From: RHKK01 sp964596245
Lineage (GTDB): Bacteria > Patescibacteriota > Patescibacteriia > 2-12-FULL-60-25
DNA: 64,000 bases
NCBI GenBank assembly: GCA_964596245.1
Contig: CAZQSK010000001.1
Location: 62,001-126,000 of the forward strand
Reading direction: 5' to 3'
Below the pieces are notes generated by a model, which saw only the letters and a list, made by a program, of their open reading frames with translations, was not told where the DNA came from and did no database searches. This document shows positions 46,576-57,614 of this stretch, in pieces. Made by a program: the position numbers and the translations under genes. Position 1 is the stretch's first letter. Each line of letters opens with the position of its first letter.

Positions 46576-47205
46576 ATGGGACGCGCCGCTCAATCCATCA
46601 CCTTCCTTCTCATCGGTGCCGTTGCCGCAGCCAGCGGTACCGGATATTTTTTGTATCGTGCGAATACCGATCGCGTAGAGCTGGCGGCCGAATCTGAAAC
46701 CGCCCGAGCCCAGGCAGACGCAGCCGCTCGAAGCGCACAACAATTGGCTGAAGAAGCGAATCGCAAGCTCGCCATCGCCTCAGAAGAAGTCGCCAAGGCT
46801 CAAGAACGCATTCGCTTGCTTGAAGAAGAGCGTGCGTTTCTAGCACGCGCCGAAACGTTGACGCGGCCGCGGTATGTCGCCACCTGGAAGGAATGGGTCA
46901 ATGTTCCGCATGGTTTTAGCGTGCGCCTCCCGCTGAGTTCGAAAGAACCGGACAATGACGATCGCGGGCTGAATACCGGCTCGATCACGATCAAGCCGTA
47001 CGATACGAGTATCGAGCCAACGGAAGAAACAACGGTGTACTTAGTTGATGGCCATCTCTTAATCGGAGCTCGCTCAAGTGAGGCCTGGGTATTCCGCGTC
47101 CAGGCCAACGGGAAATCGACGCACACGATTCTCGCGTATCCCAGCCGCACGATGACGGAGCGCGCCCTGCTCGACACCCTCTCGACATTAACGTTTCGCG
47201 ATTAA
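46576..47205 (+). CDS. Membrane-anchored coiled-coil protein, unknown
   Basis: 209 residues: one N-terminal transmembrane helix (SITFLLIGAVAAASGTGYFL), a coiled coil of about 60 residues rich in Ala, Glu and Arg, and a C-terminal beta-rich domain (WVNVPHGFSVRLPL). The domain could lie outside the membrane. It is translationally packed between the Nudix gene (1-base gap) and mutY, which starts directly after its stop. There is no recognised function. Confidence 0.6.
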   Translation: MGRAAQSITFLLIGAVAAASGTGYFLYRANTDRVELAAESETARAQADAAARSAQQLAEEANRKLAIASEEVAKAQERIRLLEEERAFLARAETLTRPRYVATWKEWVNVPHGFSVRLPLSSKEPDNDDRGLNTGSITIKPYDTSIEPTEETTVYLVDGHLLIGARSSEAWVFRVQANGKSTHTILAYPSRTMTERALLDTLSTLTFRD

Positions 47206-48066
47206 ATGAAATGGCCTGCTCTGCTCTCTTGGTATAAGCGCCACGGCCGCAACCTGCCCTGGCGTAAAACCCGCGACCCTTACCGCATTCTCGTGTCCGA
47301 GATCATGCTGCAGCAAACACAAGTCTCACGCGTATTAGATTTTTACAAACGCTGGTTGAAACAATTTCCCACGTGGCGCTCGCTTGCTCGTGCTTCAAAC
47401 GCCGAGGTGATTCATGCCTGGGCCGGACTCGGATACAACCGACGAGGCTTAATGCTGCGAGACATCGCAAAACAGGTTGTAACGAACGGTGTTCCAAAAA
47501 CGGAGGCTGCTTGGCTTGAGCTCAAAGGCATTGGCCCCTACACGGCCGCCGCACTCTCGGCATTTAGTCAGGGACGGAAGACCGTTCCGATTGATACCAA
47601 TATCCGTCGCGTCCTTGGCCGCGTACTGCTTGGAAAGCCGTTTGCCGATCTGAAGGATGATGAACGTCTAAAGAAAAAAATCGGCCCGCAATCTCCCGAA
47701 ACATGGCAAGCCATCTTTGATTTGGCCGTGGCGACTTGCACCAAGAACCCTGACTGCGCGAATTGCGCGATGCGTAGCCAGTGCCCGGCTTCCAAAAAAT
47801 TTCTTTCAGGAAAAGTCGTCATCCCCAAACGCTCAATCAAAAAAGCCAATGAGAAACGTCACCGCAACAAACCATTTCCGGATCGAATCTATCGAGGTCG
47901 CATTTTAAAAGAAGCGCGAGGCGATAAAGCCGACGTACGCACGCTTGGCGCGTGCATTGATCCTGAATTTAATAAGAAAGAAGACACGAAATGGCTGCTC
48001 GCTATGCTGCGGCGTTTAGAAAAGGATGGTCTGGTGCGGATTGACAAAAACCACATTTCAGTGTAG
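47206..48066 (+). CDS. mutY: A/G-specific adenine glycosylase-like protein (MutY)
   Basis: 286 residues. The HhH-GPD core has ELKGIGPYTAAAL and the catalytic Asp in VPIDTNIRRVLGR; a Glu for base release is in SEIMLQQTQV. The four cysteines for a 4Fe-4S cluster (CTKNPDCANCAMRSQC) have C-x5-C-x2-C-x5-C spacing, one residue shorter than usual in the first gap. The Nudix-like C-terminal domain that reads 8-oxoG in typical MutY is absent; about 75 residues of basic, winged-helix-like sequence take its place. It would remove adenine mispaired with 8-oxoguanine. Confidence 0.82.
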   Translation: MKWPALLSWYKRHGRNLPWRKTRDPYRILVSEIMLQQTQVSRVLDFYKRWLKQFPTWRSLARASNAEVIHAWAGLGYNRRGLMLRDIAKQVVTNGVPKTEAAWLELKGIGPYTAAALSAFSQGRKTVPIDTNIRRVLGRVLLGKPFADLKDDERLKKKIGPQSPETWQAIFDLAVATCTKNPDCANCAMRSQCPASKKFLSGKVVIPKRSIKKANEKRHRNKPFPDRIYRGRILKEARGDKADVRTLGACIDPEFNKKEDTKWLLAMLRRLEKDGLVRIDKNHISV

Positions 48067-48094
48067 GCAAATGGTGCACCCGAAAGGAGGGAGC

Positions 48095-48550
48095 ATGATC
48101 GTCGAAGATCACACCAAACACGTCTGCGTCCTCCTCATCGAGGACAGTCCCGACTTCCGCATGGCCTTTCGAAAGCTTCTGGAAACGAATCGCGCGGTCG
48201 TGTACGAAGCCGCAAGCCATGAAGAGGCCGTGGAGATTCTCGCCCTCGAGTGGCACAAGCTGGATCTGATCCTCCTGGATGCCTGCGTCGAACCGCCGCA
48301 CATCCAGTTCGATGCTCATCGACTTCTGGAGATCATCGGCGGCCTCGACCGCGGCCAGGCGCCCACCGTGCGCATCCTGGGCTTCTCCAGCTTCACCGAG
48401 CACCTGATTCGGATGAAGGCGAGTGGGTGTACCCATGTCTGCAAGAAGTCGGACGAGCTCACCCGCGTGATCCCCGATCTCCTCTCGGAGATCTTCGAGG
48501 AGCAACTGAGTGGCGAATTCGAAATTCCCACCAAACTCAAATCCCGTTAA
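48095..48550 (+). CDS. Stand-alone receiver-domain protein
   Basis: 151 residues with one response-regulator receiver domain. The acidic pair is in LLIEDSPDF, the phosphorylatable Asp is in LILLDACVE, and the switch Lys is in HVCKKSDE. There is no output domain. The ATG follows AAAGGAGGGAGC, a strong Shine-Dalgarno sequence that mutY and most neighbours lack. Codons are visibly richer in C and G than in mutY. The stop lies inside a terminator. No histidine kinase is nearby, so its partner is unknown. Confidence 0.8.
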   Translation: MIVEDHTKHVCVLLIEDSPDFRMAFRKLLETNRAVVYEAASHEEAVEILALEWHKLDLILLDACVEPPHIQFDAHRLLEIIGGLDRGQAPTVRILGFSSFTEHLIRMKASGCTHVCKKSDELTRVIPDLLSEIFEEQLSGEFEIPTKLKSR

Positions 48551-48567
48551 TAACGGGATTCTTTTTT
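48540..48567 (+). terminator. Terminator of the receiver gene
   Basis: AATCCCGTT/AACGGGATT stem with an AAT loop, containing the stop codon, and a T run. Confidence 0.8.
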
Positions 48568-49417
48568 ATCCCAAACGAAACAAATCAATCGCGTTTTGTG
48601 TCGTCCGCTCGGCAATCTGACCCAACTCAACCTTACGAATCATGGCTGCGTGCCTTGCGACCTCCTCCACATACGCCGGCTCATTCCTCTTTCCGCGATA
48701 GGGATTTGGGGCAAGATAGGGCGCATCGGTTTCAAACAACAAATGCTCCAACGGGATTCGCTCAATCGTTTTGTTGATAGACTTCTCCGGGTCACTTCCC
48801 TTTTTTGGAGGGAACGTTGAAATGCCGTTCACCGCAATATGCAAACCAAGATCAATCAACGGCTTTGCCTCTTCCCATGTACCGGTGAAGGAGTGAACGA
48901 CGCCACGTGTTTTTCGTCCTGCGTTTAATTCGGCTTGGATGATTTCCGCCAAACGCGTGAGCGCCTCGCGACAATGAAACACAACCGGCAAATCTAATTC
49001 ATGTGCCGCAAGAAGATGTTCAGCTAATACGCGCTCTTGATCGGCTTTTGCTTTTTCAATATCGCGGCCTTCATCAATGCGATACCAATCAAGACCCGTC
49101 TCACCAATCGCCACACATTTTTTCGATAATGCTGCCACGCGCTTCAATTCCTCTTTTGTCACTGTTTTCTCAGGCTTGCCACCTTCATTCGCATCTTCAT
49201 AATCACTAGTGACATGCTCAGGATGCAAACCAACCGTTGCCCAAATTCCCTCGGTCGCATCCGCAAAACGCAAACCCGCTTCGCTATTCACTAAGCCCGT
49301 ACCGATCGTAATTCCCCAAATGCGCTTCTCACGCATGCGCGCCAAAACTTCCGTACGATCGTCGTTATACGGCGGAAAATGAACATGGCAGTGAGTATCC
49401 ACGAGAAACGGCTTCAT
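48566..49417 (-). CDS. tatD: TatD-family metal-dependent hydrolase
   Basis: 283 residues of TIM-barrel metallohydrolase. Metal ligands are probably in DTHCHVHF, GETGLDWYR, PVVFHCREA, VHSFTG and the late FETDAPYL. TatD proteins are 3-prime to 5-prime DNA exonucleases and D-aminoacyl-tRNA deacylase relatives. The start MKPFLVDTHCHVH at 49,417 is chosen over an upstream Met that overlaps the next gene's terminator. Confidence 0.93.
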   Translation of the reverse strand: MKPFLVDTHCHVHFPPYNDDRTEVLARMREKRIWGITIGTGLVNSEAGLRFADATEGIWATVGLHPEHVTSDYEDANEGGKPEKTVTKEELKRVAALSKKCVAIGETGLDWYRIDEGRDIEKAKADQERVLAEHLLAAHELDLPVVFHCREALTRLAEIIQAELNAGRKTRGVVHSFTGTWEEAKPLIDLGLHIAVNGISTFPPKKGSDPEKSINKTIERIPLEHLLFETDAPYLAPNPYRGKRNEPAYVEEVARHAAMIRKVELGQIAERTTQNAIDLFRLG

Positions 49418-49446
49418 GCAGCAAAGGATGGCATGCACATAGAGAA

Positions 49447-49475
49447 AATAAAAGACCCGTCCTTCAGGGACGGGG
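49447..49475 (-). terminator. Terminator overlapping the end of the hypothetical gene at 49,464
   Basis: CCCGTCC/GGACGGG stem followed by TCTTTTATTTT on the minus strand. The last codons of the gene form part of the stem. Confidence 0.75.
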
Positions 49476-50258
49476 CGAAGACTGCTCACCAGGACGCGCG
49501 TTGACGAAGAGGTACATTGTCACACCTTGCTGCGGAGGGATTGTGCGAAAAGCCATCCGGAAGGTGAGACTCCTCAGGCCATTCTGATCCACGACACGTG
49601 AGCAACTAGGCCCGACGGGCTGGACTTTGAACTTCTGAAAAACGCCATCTGGATTAGCCGCTTCGAACTCGATCGCTTCCTTGAGCGTAGTCGGGCGGAG
49701 ACCCATCTGTCGCCCCAAGAGCACAGGCGACATCTTAACCTGCTCACGCAGCTCGAGGAGAACGAACTCCCGCTCCCCAGGTACGAATGCGCCTCTCGCA
49801 TGCTCATGGTCGACCCACTCGTACCAGGGCACTGGTTCGTGCTGGATTTCATCACGTGATGCGCAGTTGACGAGATAGTCCCTAGACGGGTTGTCGTAAG
49901 TGATCTTCATGACCAAATGGCACTTCGTCTGGATGTACTTCTCCTGGACGAATCCGCGACTAAACGCACCGCTACCAGAGGACGACGTCAATGAGTACCC
50001 GCTCTCACTCCGGTAACGGATGAGCTCCACAAGTCCATCGAGGATGTGGGGATCCTTCAGGTAGCTCATGTGGTCAGACCTCGTGGGTAGGCGCGTCTTG
50101 AGCGCGACCTCGATCTCGACATACCGTGAAAGAACCTTCTCGAGATCCTCAAGTCCTTGTCGACTATCAAGCAGTCGCTTGATGTTGTTGAGAAGATCAT
50201 CGGCGTCCAGCTTGAGCAGCTGCCTAGCCTGCTCCTGAGAATCTTTAGGATTGGTCAC
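49464..50258 (-). CDS. Hypothetical protein with foreign-looking codon use
   Basis: 264 residues if the GTG at 50,258 is used; this start follows GGAGG, and a GTG ten codons upstream is the alternative. The N-terminal 100 residues look helical (LLKLDADDLLNNIKRLLDSR), the rest mixed, with a WYEWVDHEHARGAF segment and a hydrophobic C-terminal strand. There is no signal peptide or known motif. The promoter has a perfect TTGACA. Codon choice favours GAG, CTC and CTG unlike tatD or metG. Confidence 0.65.
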   Translation of the reverse strand: MTNPKDSQEQARQLLKLDADDLLNNIKRLLDSRQGLEDLEKVLSRYVEIEVALKTRLPTRSDHMSYLKDPHILDGLVELIRYRSESGYSLTSSSGSGAFSRGFVQEKYIQTKCHLVMKITYDNPSRDYLVNCASRDEIQHEPVPWYEWVDHEHARGAFVPGEREFVLLELREQVKMSPVLLGRQMGLRPTTLKEAIEFEAANPDGVFQKFKVQPVGPSCSRVVDQNGLRSLTFRMAFRTIPPQQGVTMYLFVNARPGEQSSPRP

Positions 50259-50312
50259 AAAACCTCCGGAGACGGGGGTAGCCGTCACAAAATTTGTAGA
50301 TGAACCAGCGTG

Positions 50313-50342
50313 ACCTTATGTCGAAAAAAGTAATTTTGTCAA
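50313..50342 (-). promoter_or_regulatory. Promoter of the hypothetical gene at 49,464
   Basis: Minus strand: TTGACA (50,337-50,342), 18-base spacer, TAAGGT (50,313-50,318). A leader of about 45 bases ends in GGAGG. Confidence 0.6.
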
Positions 50343-50350
50343 CCCCCTTA

Positions 50351-50803
50351 CTACAACAAAAACCGTAAAGCGCTAGAAAAAATGGATTCGCACCAGCGGG
50401 CGATGGTTGAGCCCCCAAACCAACCGATCAGCGTCGGATCAAGACGGTAGTAGAGAACGATATATGTGGTAGCACCAACCAATACGACACCGGAAAGAAA
50501 ACCCAGAATCGCCCCGAGAATATTATTTACAAGGTGGATGATGGGCAAGTTGGTGACAATCTTGAGAAGCTTTGCGACAAAATGAAATGCCATTCCGACC
50601 AACTTCGAAACAATCAGCGCAATGACCACGAACGCAATAAAACGCGTCAGGCCGGCTCCGAACCAAGGTGAAACGGCGCGAGCGACAATAAACGCCAAAA
50701 CAGCTCCGGCTAATTCCCCAAAGGAATCGACCAGGCCCTGTCTCCAGCCACGACCTGCCGCAATGAGCAGGATGACCAAGAGAACGATCTCGACGATGAA
50801 CAT
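50351..50803 (-). CDS. CvpA-family membrane protein
   Basis: 150 residues with four hydrophobic segments, starting MFIVEIVLLVILLIAAGRGW and including GWRQGLVDSFGELAGAVLAF, typical of CvpA (colicin V production) proteins. In other bacteria CvpA affects envelope integrity and colicin V export. It starts 7 bases after metG on the same strand. Confidence 0.75.
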   Translation of the reverse strand: MFIVEIVLLVILLIAAGRGWRQGLVDSFGELAGAVLAFIVARAVSPWFGAGLTRFIAFVVIALIVSKLVGMAFHFVAKLLKIVTNLPIIHLVNNILGAILGFLSGVVLVGATTYIVLYYRLDPTLIGWFGGSTIARWCESIFSSALRFLL

Positions 50804-50810
50804 AAAAGGA

Positions 50811-52439
50811 TTATACCCCACCCGCTTCCGGTCGTGGGAAGAGCGGCGACGGCTCACCCAATTTGGCTCCCGGCTTCAAGCCTCCCCACTTCAACCCCTG
50901 ATCCCATCCCTGACTCAACTCCTTCTCGGCATCCAACCCCAATTGAACAAATATTTGATTCGAGATATTCGGCATCACCGGATGTACCATCCAAGCATAC
51001 ATGCGGATGGATTCGAGAAGCGCATACAAAATTTCTCCGACTGCTTCCGGATCTTCTTTCACCAACTTGAACGGCTGTGTTTCTTCAATCAACTTATTTG
51101 CTTGAAACAAACCCGAGCGACGCGTGTCACCGACACCATCCCAGATCGCAGACAGCGCTACATCGCAACGATTGGTCGCGTATGCATCTTCTACCGTGGA
51201 ACGAATGGCATCCAATCCGCCCTTACCATCCCAGACACTCGCATCATTCACGGGAAGCGATGCTTCCGTCACATCTGCACTTGGCACATTGCCATCAAAA
51301 TATTTCTTCGACATCGCGATCGCGCGATTCACCAAGTTGCCGAACGTGTTTCCAAGATCGGATGCGTAACGTGATGCGAGACGCTCACGCGAAAAGTCTC
51401 CGTCTTCACCAAACGGAATCTCGCGCAGCATGAAGTAACGCACGCTATCGAATCCGTACTGCGGTATGAACTCGCGCGGATCAATTGCATTGCCCAAAGA
51501 CTTGGAGATTTTCACGCCCTCCAAAGTGAAGAAACCGTGGGCATGAACCTGGGTCGGAAGCTTGGTCGAACCGTCTGCGTTTCGGAGCGCCGGATCGTTC
51601 TTGGCAGCACTCATAATCATGGCTGGCCAGAGCGCGCAGTGGAACTTAATGATGTCTTTTCCGACCAAGTGCAGGTCAGCCGGCCAAAATTCGCTAAACA
51701 AAGAGTCATCCGTGCCGTAACCGACGGATGTCATGTAGTTCAAAAGTGCATCAAACCAGACGTAAATGCGCTGAGAATTGTCCCCCGGAACCGGGATACC
51801 GACAGAAACTTTTTTGACCTCGCGGCTGACCGAAACATCGGTCATAAAATCCTCGATATAATTGCGGATTTCATGGCGACGTGACTCCGGCTGAATGAAG
51901 GCGTGATGCTGGTCGATATGATCGAGCAACGCCTGACGATAATTTGTGAGTTTGAAGAACCAGTTTTCTTCAGAGAGCTTCTCCAAATCTTTGTTCGGAT
52001 GAAGATTGCAGCGACCGTTTACGATATCGGCATCGGTTTTAAATCCTTCACAACCGATACAATACAATCCTTCGTATGTTCGCTTCTCCAAATCACCGCT
52101 CGCTTCCACCGCTTTCCAAAAACGCTCAACGCCGGCGAGGTGTCGCGGCTCAGTCGTGCGAATAAAATCATCAAACGAAATTCCAAGCTCGCGCCACGTG
52201 TCGCGCCAGGTCGTCGCCATGCGCTCGAGATATGTTTCCAAATTCGGATCACCGGCTACTTCCATGGCCTGCACATTTTTTTGCGAATTTTCATCCGTGC
52301 CAGTCACAAGACGCGTCGCATCACCAAGCAAACGGTGATAACGCGACAACGCATCCGCAACAACGGTCGTGTACGCATGTCCGATATGCGGACGATCGTT
52401 CACGTAATAGATGGGTGTGGTGATGTAGTACTTGCTCAT
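50811..52439 (-). CDS. metG: Methionyl-tRNA synthetase
   Basis: Class I synthetase of 542 residues. The HIGH motif is RPHIGHAYTT and the KMSKS motif appears as VKISKSLGN. A zinc-knuckle insert has CIGCEGF and a later CNLH. The anticodon-binding helical domain follows. The C-terminal tRNA-binding EMAP domain is absent, as in short MetG proteins. One base separates it from rsmI. Confidence 0.96.
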   Translation of the reverse strand: MSKYYITTPIYYVNDRPHIGHAYTTVVADALSRYHRLLGDATRLVTGTDENSQKNVQAMEVAGDPNLETYLERMATTWRDTWRELGISFDDFIRTTEPRHLAGVERFWKAVEASGDLEKRTYEGLYCIGCEGFKTDADIVNGRCNLHPNKDLEKLSEENWFFKLTNYRQALLDHIDQHHAFIQPESRRHEIRNYIEDFMTDVSVSREVKKVSVGIPVPGDNSQRIYVWFDALLNYMTSVGYGTDDSLFSEFWPADLHLVGKDIIKFHCALWPAMIMSAAKNDPALRNADGSTKLPTQVHAHGFFTLEGVKISKSLGNAIDPREFIPQYGFDSVRYFMLREIPFGEDGDFSRERLASRYASDLGNTFGNLVNRAIAMSKKYFDGNVPSADVTEASLPVNDASVWDGKGGLDAIRSTVEDAYATNRCDVALSAIWDGVGDTRRSGLFQANKLIEETQPFKLVKEDPEAVGEILYALLESIRMYAWMVHPVMPNISNQIFVQLGLDAEKELSQGWDQGLKWGGLKPGAKLGEPSPLFPRPEAGGV

Positions 52440-52440
52440 A

Positions 52441-53112
52441 CTAGGCTTGTCCGATGATAACAATAAACTCCCCTTTCGTACTTGTGGTCTTCAATTGTTG
52501 AACAACATCCGTGATCAATCCGCGATAATGCGTTTCATGGATCTTGGTCAGCTCACGACCCACGAAAATCTTGCGATTGGAGTCGAGATGCTTAGCTAAA
52601 GCTTCCAAGGTTTTCATGATGCGATGGGTCGATTCAAGAAAGATGGTCGGCATTTCACGTTCTGCCATCTGCTTAAAAAGGGTCTCGCGTCCTTTTTTGT
52701 GCGGAATGAAACCAATATAGGTGAAGTCATCCATCGGAAAACCACAGACGGAGATAGCCGCCGTAAGTGCCGACGGGCCTGGAATCACCTCGATCTTGAT
52801 CCCGGCCTCACTCGCCGCTTCCACCAACTTTCCACCCGGGTCATTCATACCTGGCGTTCCGGCATCACATACGTAGGCGATACGCTCCCCCGCTTTCATG
52901 CGCGAGACAAGCGTATTCACGGCTTTCAAATTCGAATGCTCATGCACACTCACTAAAGGCTTGGCGATCTTGAGATGCGCAAGCAACTTAGAGGTGACAC
53001 GCGTATCCTCGCAGGCAATGGCGTCGGCTTCGCCAAGTACGCGCACGGCTCGTGCGGTGATATCTTCCAGATTTCCGATGGGCGTACCCACGATCGAAAG
53101 CAGGCCGGACAT
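52441..53112 (-). CDS. rsmI: 16S rRNA 2-prime-O-methyltransferase RsmI
   Basis: Methylates C1402 of 16S rRNA in characterised bacteria; 223 residues. The SAM-binding signature is VGTPIGNLEDIT, with ACEDTRVTSKLL and VCDAGTPGMNDPG. The start is supported by an extended -10 (TGCTAAAAC) ending 6 bases upstream. It forms an operon with metG and cvpA. Confidence 0.95.
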   Translation of the reverse strand: MSGLLSIVGTPIGNLEDITARAVRVLGEADAIACEDTRVTSKLLAHLKIAKPLVSVHEHSNLKAVNTLVSRMKAGERIAYVCDAGTPGMNDPGGKLVEAASEAGIKIEVIPGPSALTAAISVCGFPMDDFTYIGFIPHKKGRETLFKQMAEREMPTIFLESTHRIMKTLEALAKHLDSNRKIFVGRELTKIHETHYRGLITDVVQQLKTTSTKGEFIVIIGQA

Positions 53113-53118
53113 GGCCCA

Positions 53119-53124
53119 GTTTTA
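53119..53124 (-). promoter_or_regulatory. Extended -10 of rsmI-metG
   Basis: TGC-TAAAAC on the minus strand ends 6 bases before the rsmI ATG. It resembles the M50 protease promoter. Confidence 0.5.
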
Positions 53125-53140
53125 GCAGTATTCACGGAAA

Positions 53141-53188
53141 AGAAAAAGCCCGCGTGGCCCGTAGAAGCGCAAGCGCTATACGGGCCGG
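53141..53188 (-). terminator. Terminator of the sigma-factor gene
   Basis: GGCCCGTA/TACGGGCC outer and AGCGC/GCGCT inner stems, followed on the minus strand by GCGGGCTTTTTCTTTT. Confidence 0.75.
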
Positions 53189-53194
53189 GGCGGA

Positions 53195-54103
53195 CTAGGT
53201 AGGAATACCTGCGTGCAGGCTGTATTCGACCAAGGCGGTCAAAATCGGTTCCAGCTCCTTGCGTTTGAGGCCATGTCGACGTGCAAACGATCGCATGACT
53301 GTTTCAACGCGCTGCTTAACCGAGCCCTTCCCCATGTCATTGTGTTTGGCCACATCCTTGATGGACATGGGAGCTTCGGGAAAGCGCCACAAGCCGGTAC
53401 GCATCGAGAAAAGGAGAAGATCGACATCCCCGTGGTGCTTGCGAACTCCGGGAAGATCGCCCCGAAGCATGGCCACCCAACGATCAAAACCCTCACGAGC
53501 ATCGATCGACAGGTCGGCCGAGACTCGATCGACATCGGCCATGAATCTGAAGTCGTCGACGCTCATCTCACCATCCGAGCCGGATGCGTAGCCTGCCGCC
53601 ATCGCGTCATAACTGTAGGCGGTCGGAACCTTCTCGCCCTCGCGCTTCGCGTCCTTCCGCGCCTTTGACGGCACGTAGATCGTGTGTGAGGCATCGTCCT
53701 CGCCACGCAAGGACTGTCGAACCCAGTAAGTGATGTACGACGACGGCTGAACGTTACGCGTCGGATCGAAACGCAGCACACCCTTCTGAAGCCCGATGAG
53801 AGCCTCCTGCAGATAATCGTCGAATGACCCGAAGGGCCGCGCTCTCCTCACCCAGTACTTCGCAAGACCGATATTCGCCTTCACGAGGATGGCGAACAGC
53901 TCGTTCCCCCGCCGATCGTCTTTCGCGATATACGGCATCGCGTAGCGATCATCACCAAACAAGATATGCGTACGCAACTCGACGAACAAAGGGATTTGTT
54001 CAGCCGGTGACAAACCGAGCTTCTGTACGACGGCCCGGACCTCGTGGTCCAGGCGTTCAAGCTCTTGCGAGCCTGGACCGGACTCTTCGAGATCGATGTC
54101 CAT
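53195..54103 (-). CDS. Alternative sigma-70-family factor
   Basis: 302 residues. Region 2 spans about residues 75-150: LVKANIGLAKYWVRRARPFG, SFDDYLQEALIGLQKGVLRF and SSYITYWVRQSL, the core-binding and -10-recognition parts. A divergent region 4 with a helix-turn-helix (MSIKDVAKHNDMGKGSVKQR) is near the C-terminus. Between them lies a spacer of about 90 residues. A GAGGAG Shine-Dalgarno sequence precedes the ATG at 54,103. Codon use differs from neighbours. No anti-sigma gene is adjacent. The regulon is unknown. Confidence 0.82.
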   Translation of the reverse strand: MDIDLEESGPGSQELERLDHEVRAVVQKLGLSPAEQIPLFVELRTHILFGDDRYAMPYIAKDDRRGNELFAILVKANIGLAKYWVRRARPFGSFDDYLQEALIGLQKGVLRFDPTRNVQPSSYITYWVRQSLRGEDDASHTIYVPSKARKDAKREGEKVPTAYSYDAMAAGYASGSDGEMSVDDFRFMADVDRVSADLSIDAREGFDRWVAMLRGDLPGVRKHHGDVDLLLFSMRTGLWRFPEAPMSIKDVAKHNDMGKGSVKQRVETVMRSFARRHGLKRKELEPILTALVEYSLHAGIPT

Positions 54104-54185
54104 GAACACTCCTCGTCTGTGAAAGGACGACAAACCGCCGTCTCTTTAGCAGACCGTTAGATTTTCCGCTATCATGTCCATATCT

Positions 54186-54878
54186 ATGAAACGCCTAGCA
54201 CTCCTCGTTCCCCTACTTGCTCTTGCTTTAGCTGGATTTGGCTGCAAGCAAGAAGAACCTAAACCCGCGACTGTCCCGAATGCGGTAACGCCAACCGCCG
54301 ACACCAAGGTCACGCAGGAAACACCTCAGGGCGTATCGCGCGACGTCTTGTATGCGCGTCAAGTATTGCGCAACCTCTCGCAAGCCAAAGCATTCCGTGC
54401 GGGGATGATTGTTCCATCAGCCAGCGGCCGCATCACGACGAATCTGGATTTCAACCGCGACATCGGCATGTCGGGACGTATCGAACTTCCGACAACGCAG
54501 GGCATCCAAACCGCCGACATCTACGCAACCGAAAAAGAAATCTGGTATCGCAACGGAACTTCCAGCTGGAGCGACCTCTCACAGACGCAGGATGGAAAAA
54601 ACTTCCAGGCTGTCTTCCAAAACGCATTTAGCTATTCAAATCAGTATCAGAGCACCGTTTCTGATACAGCCACACTCATCGCCAAAACCGAAGACCCGAG
54701 TGCCGGCTGTCAGCGCTACGCCTTCTCACAAACCTTGAATGACGGCACCAAACAGAACTTCACGCTTTGCATCAGTCAGGACTTGCCCGTCTACCTGACA
54801 ATTGATGGACCGTTCGGTCAGATCGAAGTCCGTTACCGCGACATCAACGGCAACGTAATCGTAAAGCGCCCGGTCTAG
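54186..54878 (+). CDS. Lipoprotein of unknown function
   Basis: 230 residues with lipobox LAGFGC after a hydrophobic signal. A Pro/Thr linker leads to a beta-rich domain (IELPTTQGIQTADIYATEKE, then IWYRNGTSSWSDL) that resembles the open-barrel fold of LppX/LprG-type or LolA-like lipoproteins, judged by strand pattern only. TATCAT lies 10 bases before the ATG. A terminator follows. Confidence 0.65.
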   Translation: MKRLALLVPLLALALAGFGCKQEEPKPATVPNAVTPTADTKVTQETPQGVSRDVLYARQVLRNLSQAKAFRAGMIVPSASGRITTNLDFNRDIGMSGRIELPTTQGIQTADIYATEKEIWYRNGTSSWSDLSQTQDGKNFQAVFQNAFSYSNQYQSTVSDTATLIAKTEDPSAGCQRYAFSQTLNDGTKQNFTLCISQDLPVYLTIDGPFGQIEVRYRDINGNVIVKRPV

Positions 54879-54885
54879 TTGGTCC

Positions 54886-54922
54886 AAAGACGGCTTAGGA
54901 TTGACGCCTAGACCGTCTTTTT
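54886..54922 (+). terminator. Terminator after the lipoprotein gene
   Basis: AAAGACGG and TAGG pair with CCTA and CCGTCTTT around a seven-base loop, followed by T residues. It insulates clpB. Confidence 0.75.
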
Positions 54923-54933
54923 GTATCCTGAAA

Positions 54934-54960
54934 TTAGCACTCATAATGAGAGACTGCTAA
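54934..54960 (+). promoter_or_regulatory. CIRCE element (HrcA operator) at the clpB promoter
   Basis: TTAGCACTC-N9-GACTGCTAA matches the CIRCE consensus TTAGCACTC-N9-GAGTGCTAA at 17 of 18 arm positions. It overlaps the extended -10 TGC-TAAAAT (-10 at 54,958-54,963). HrcA bound here would block transcription until heat shock. hrcA is not in this window. Confidence 0.85.
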
Positions 54961-54974
54961 AATAGCTCAGCGCT

Positions 54975-57606
<2,632 letters not shown>

Positions 57607-57614
<8 letters not shown>

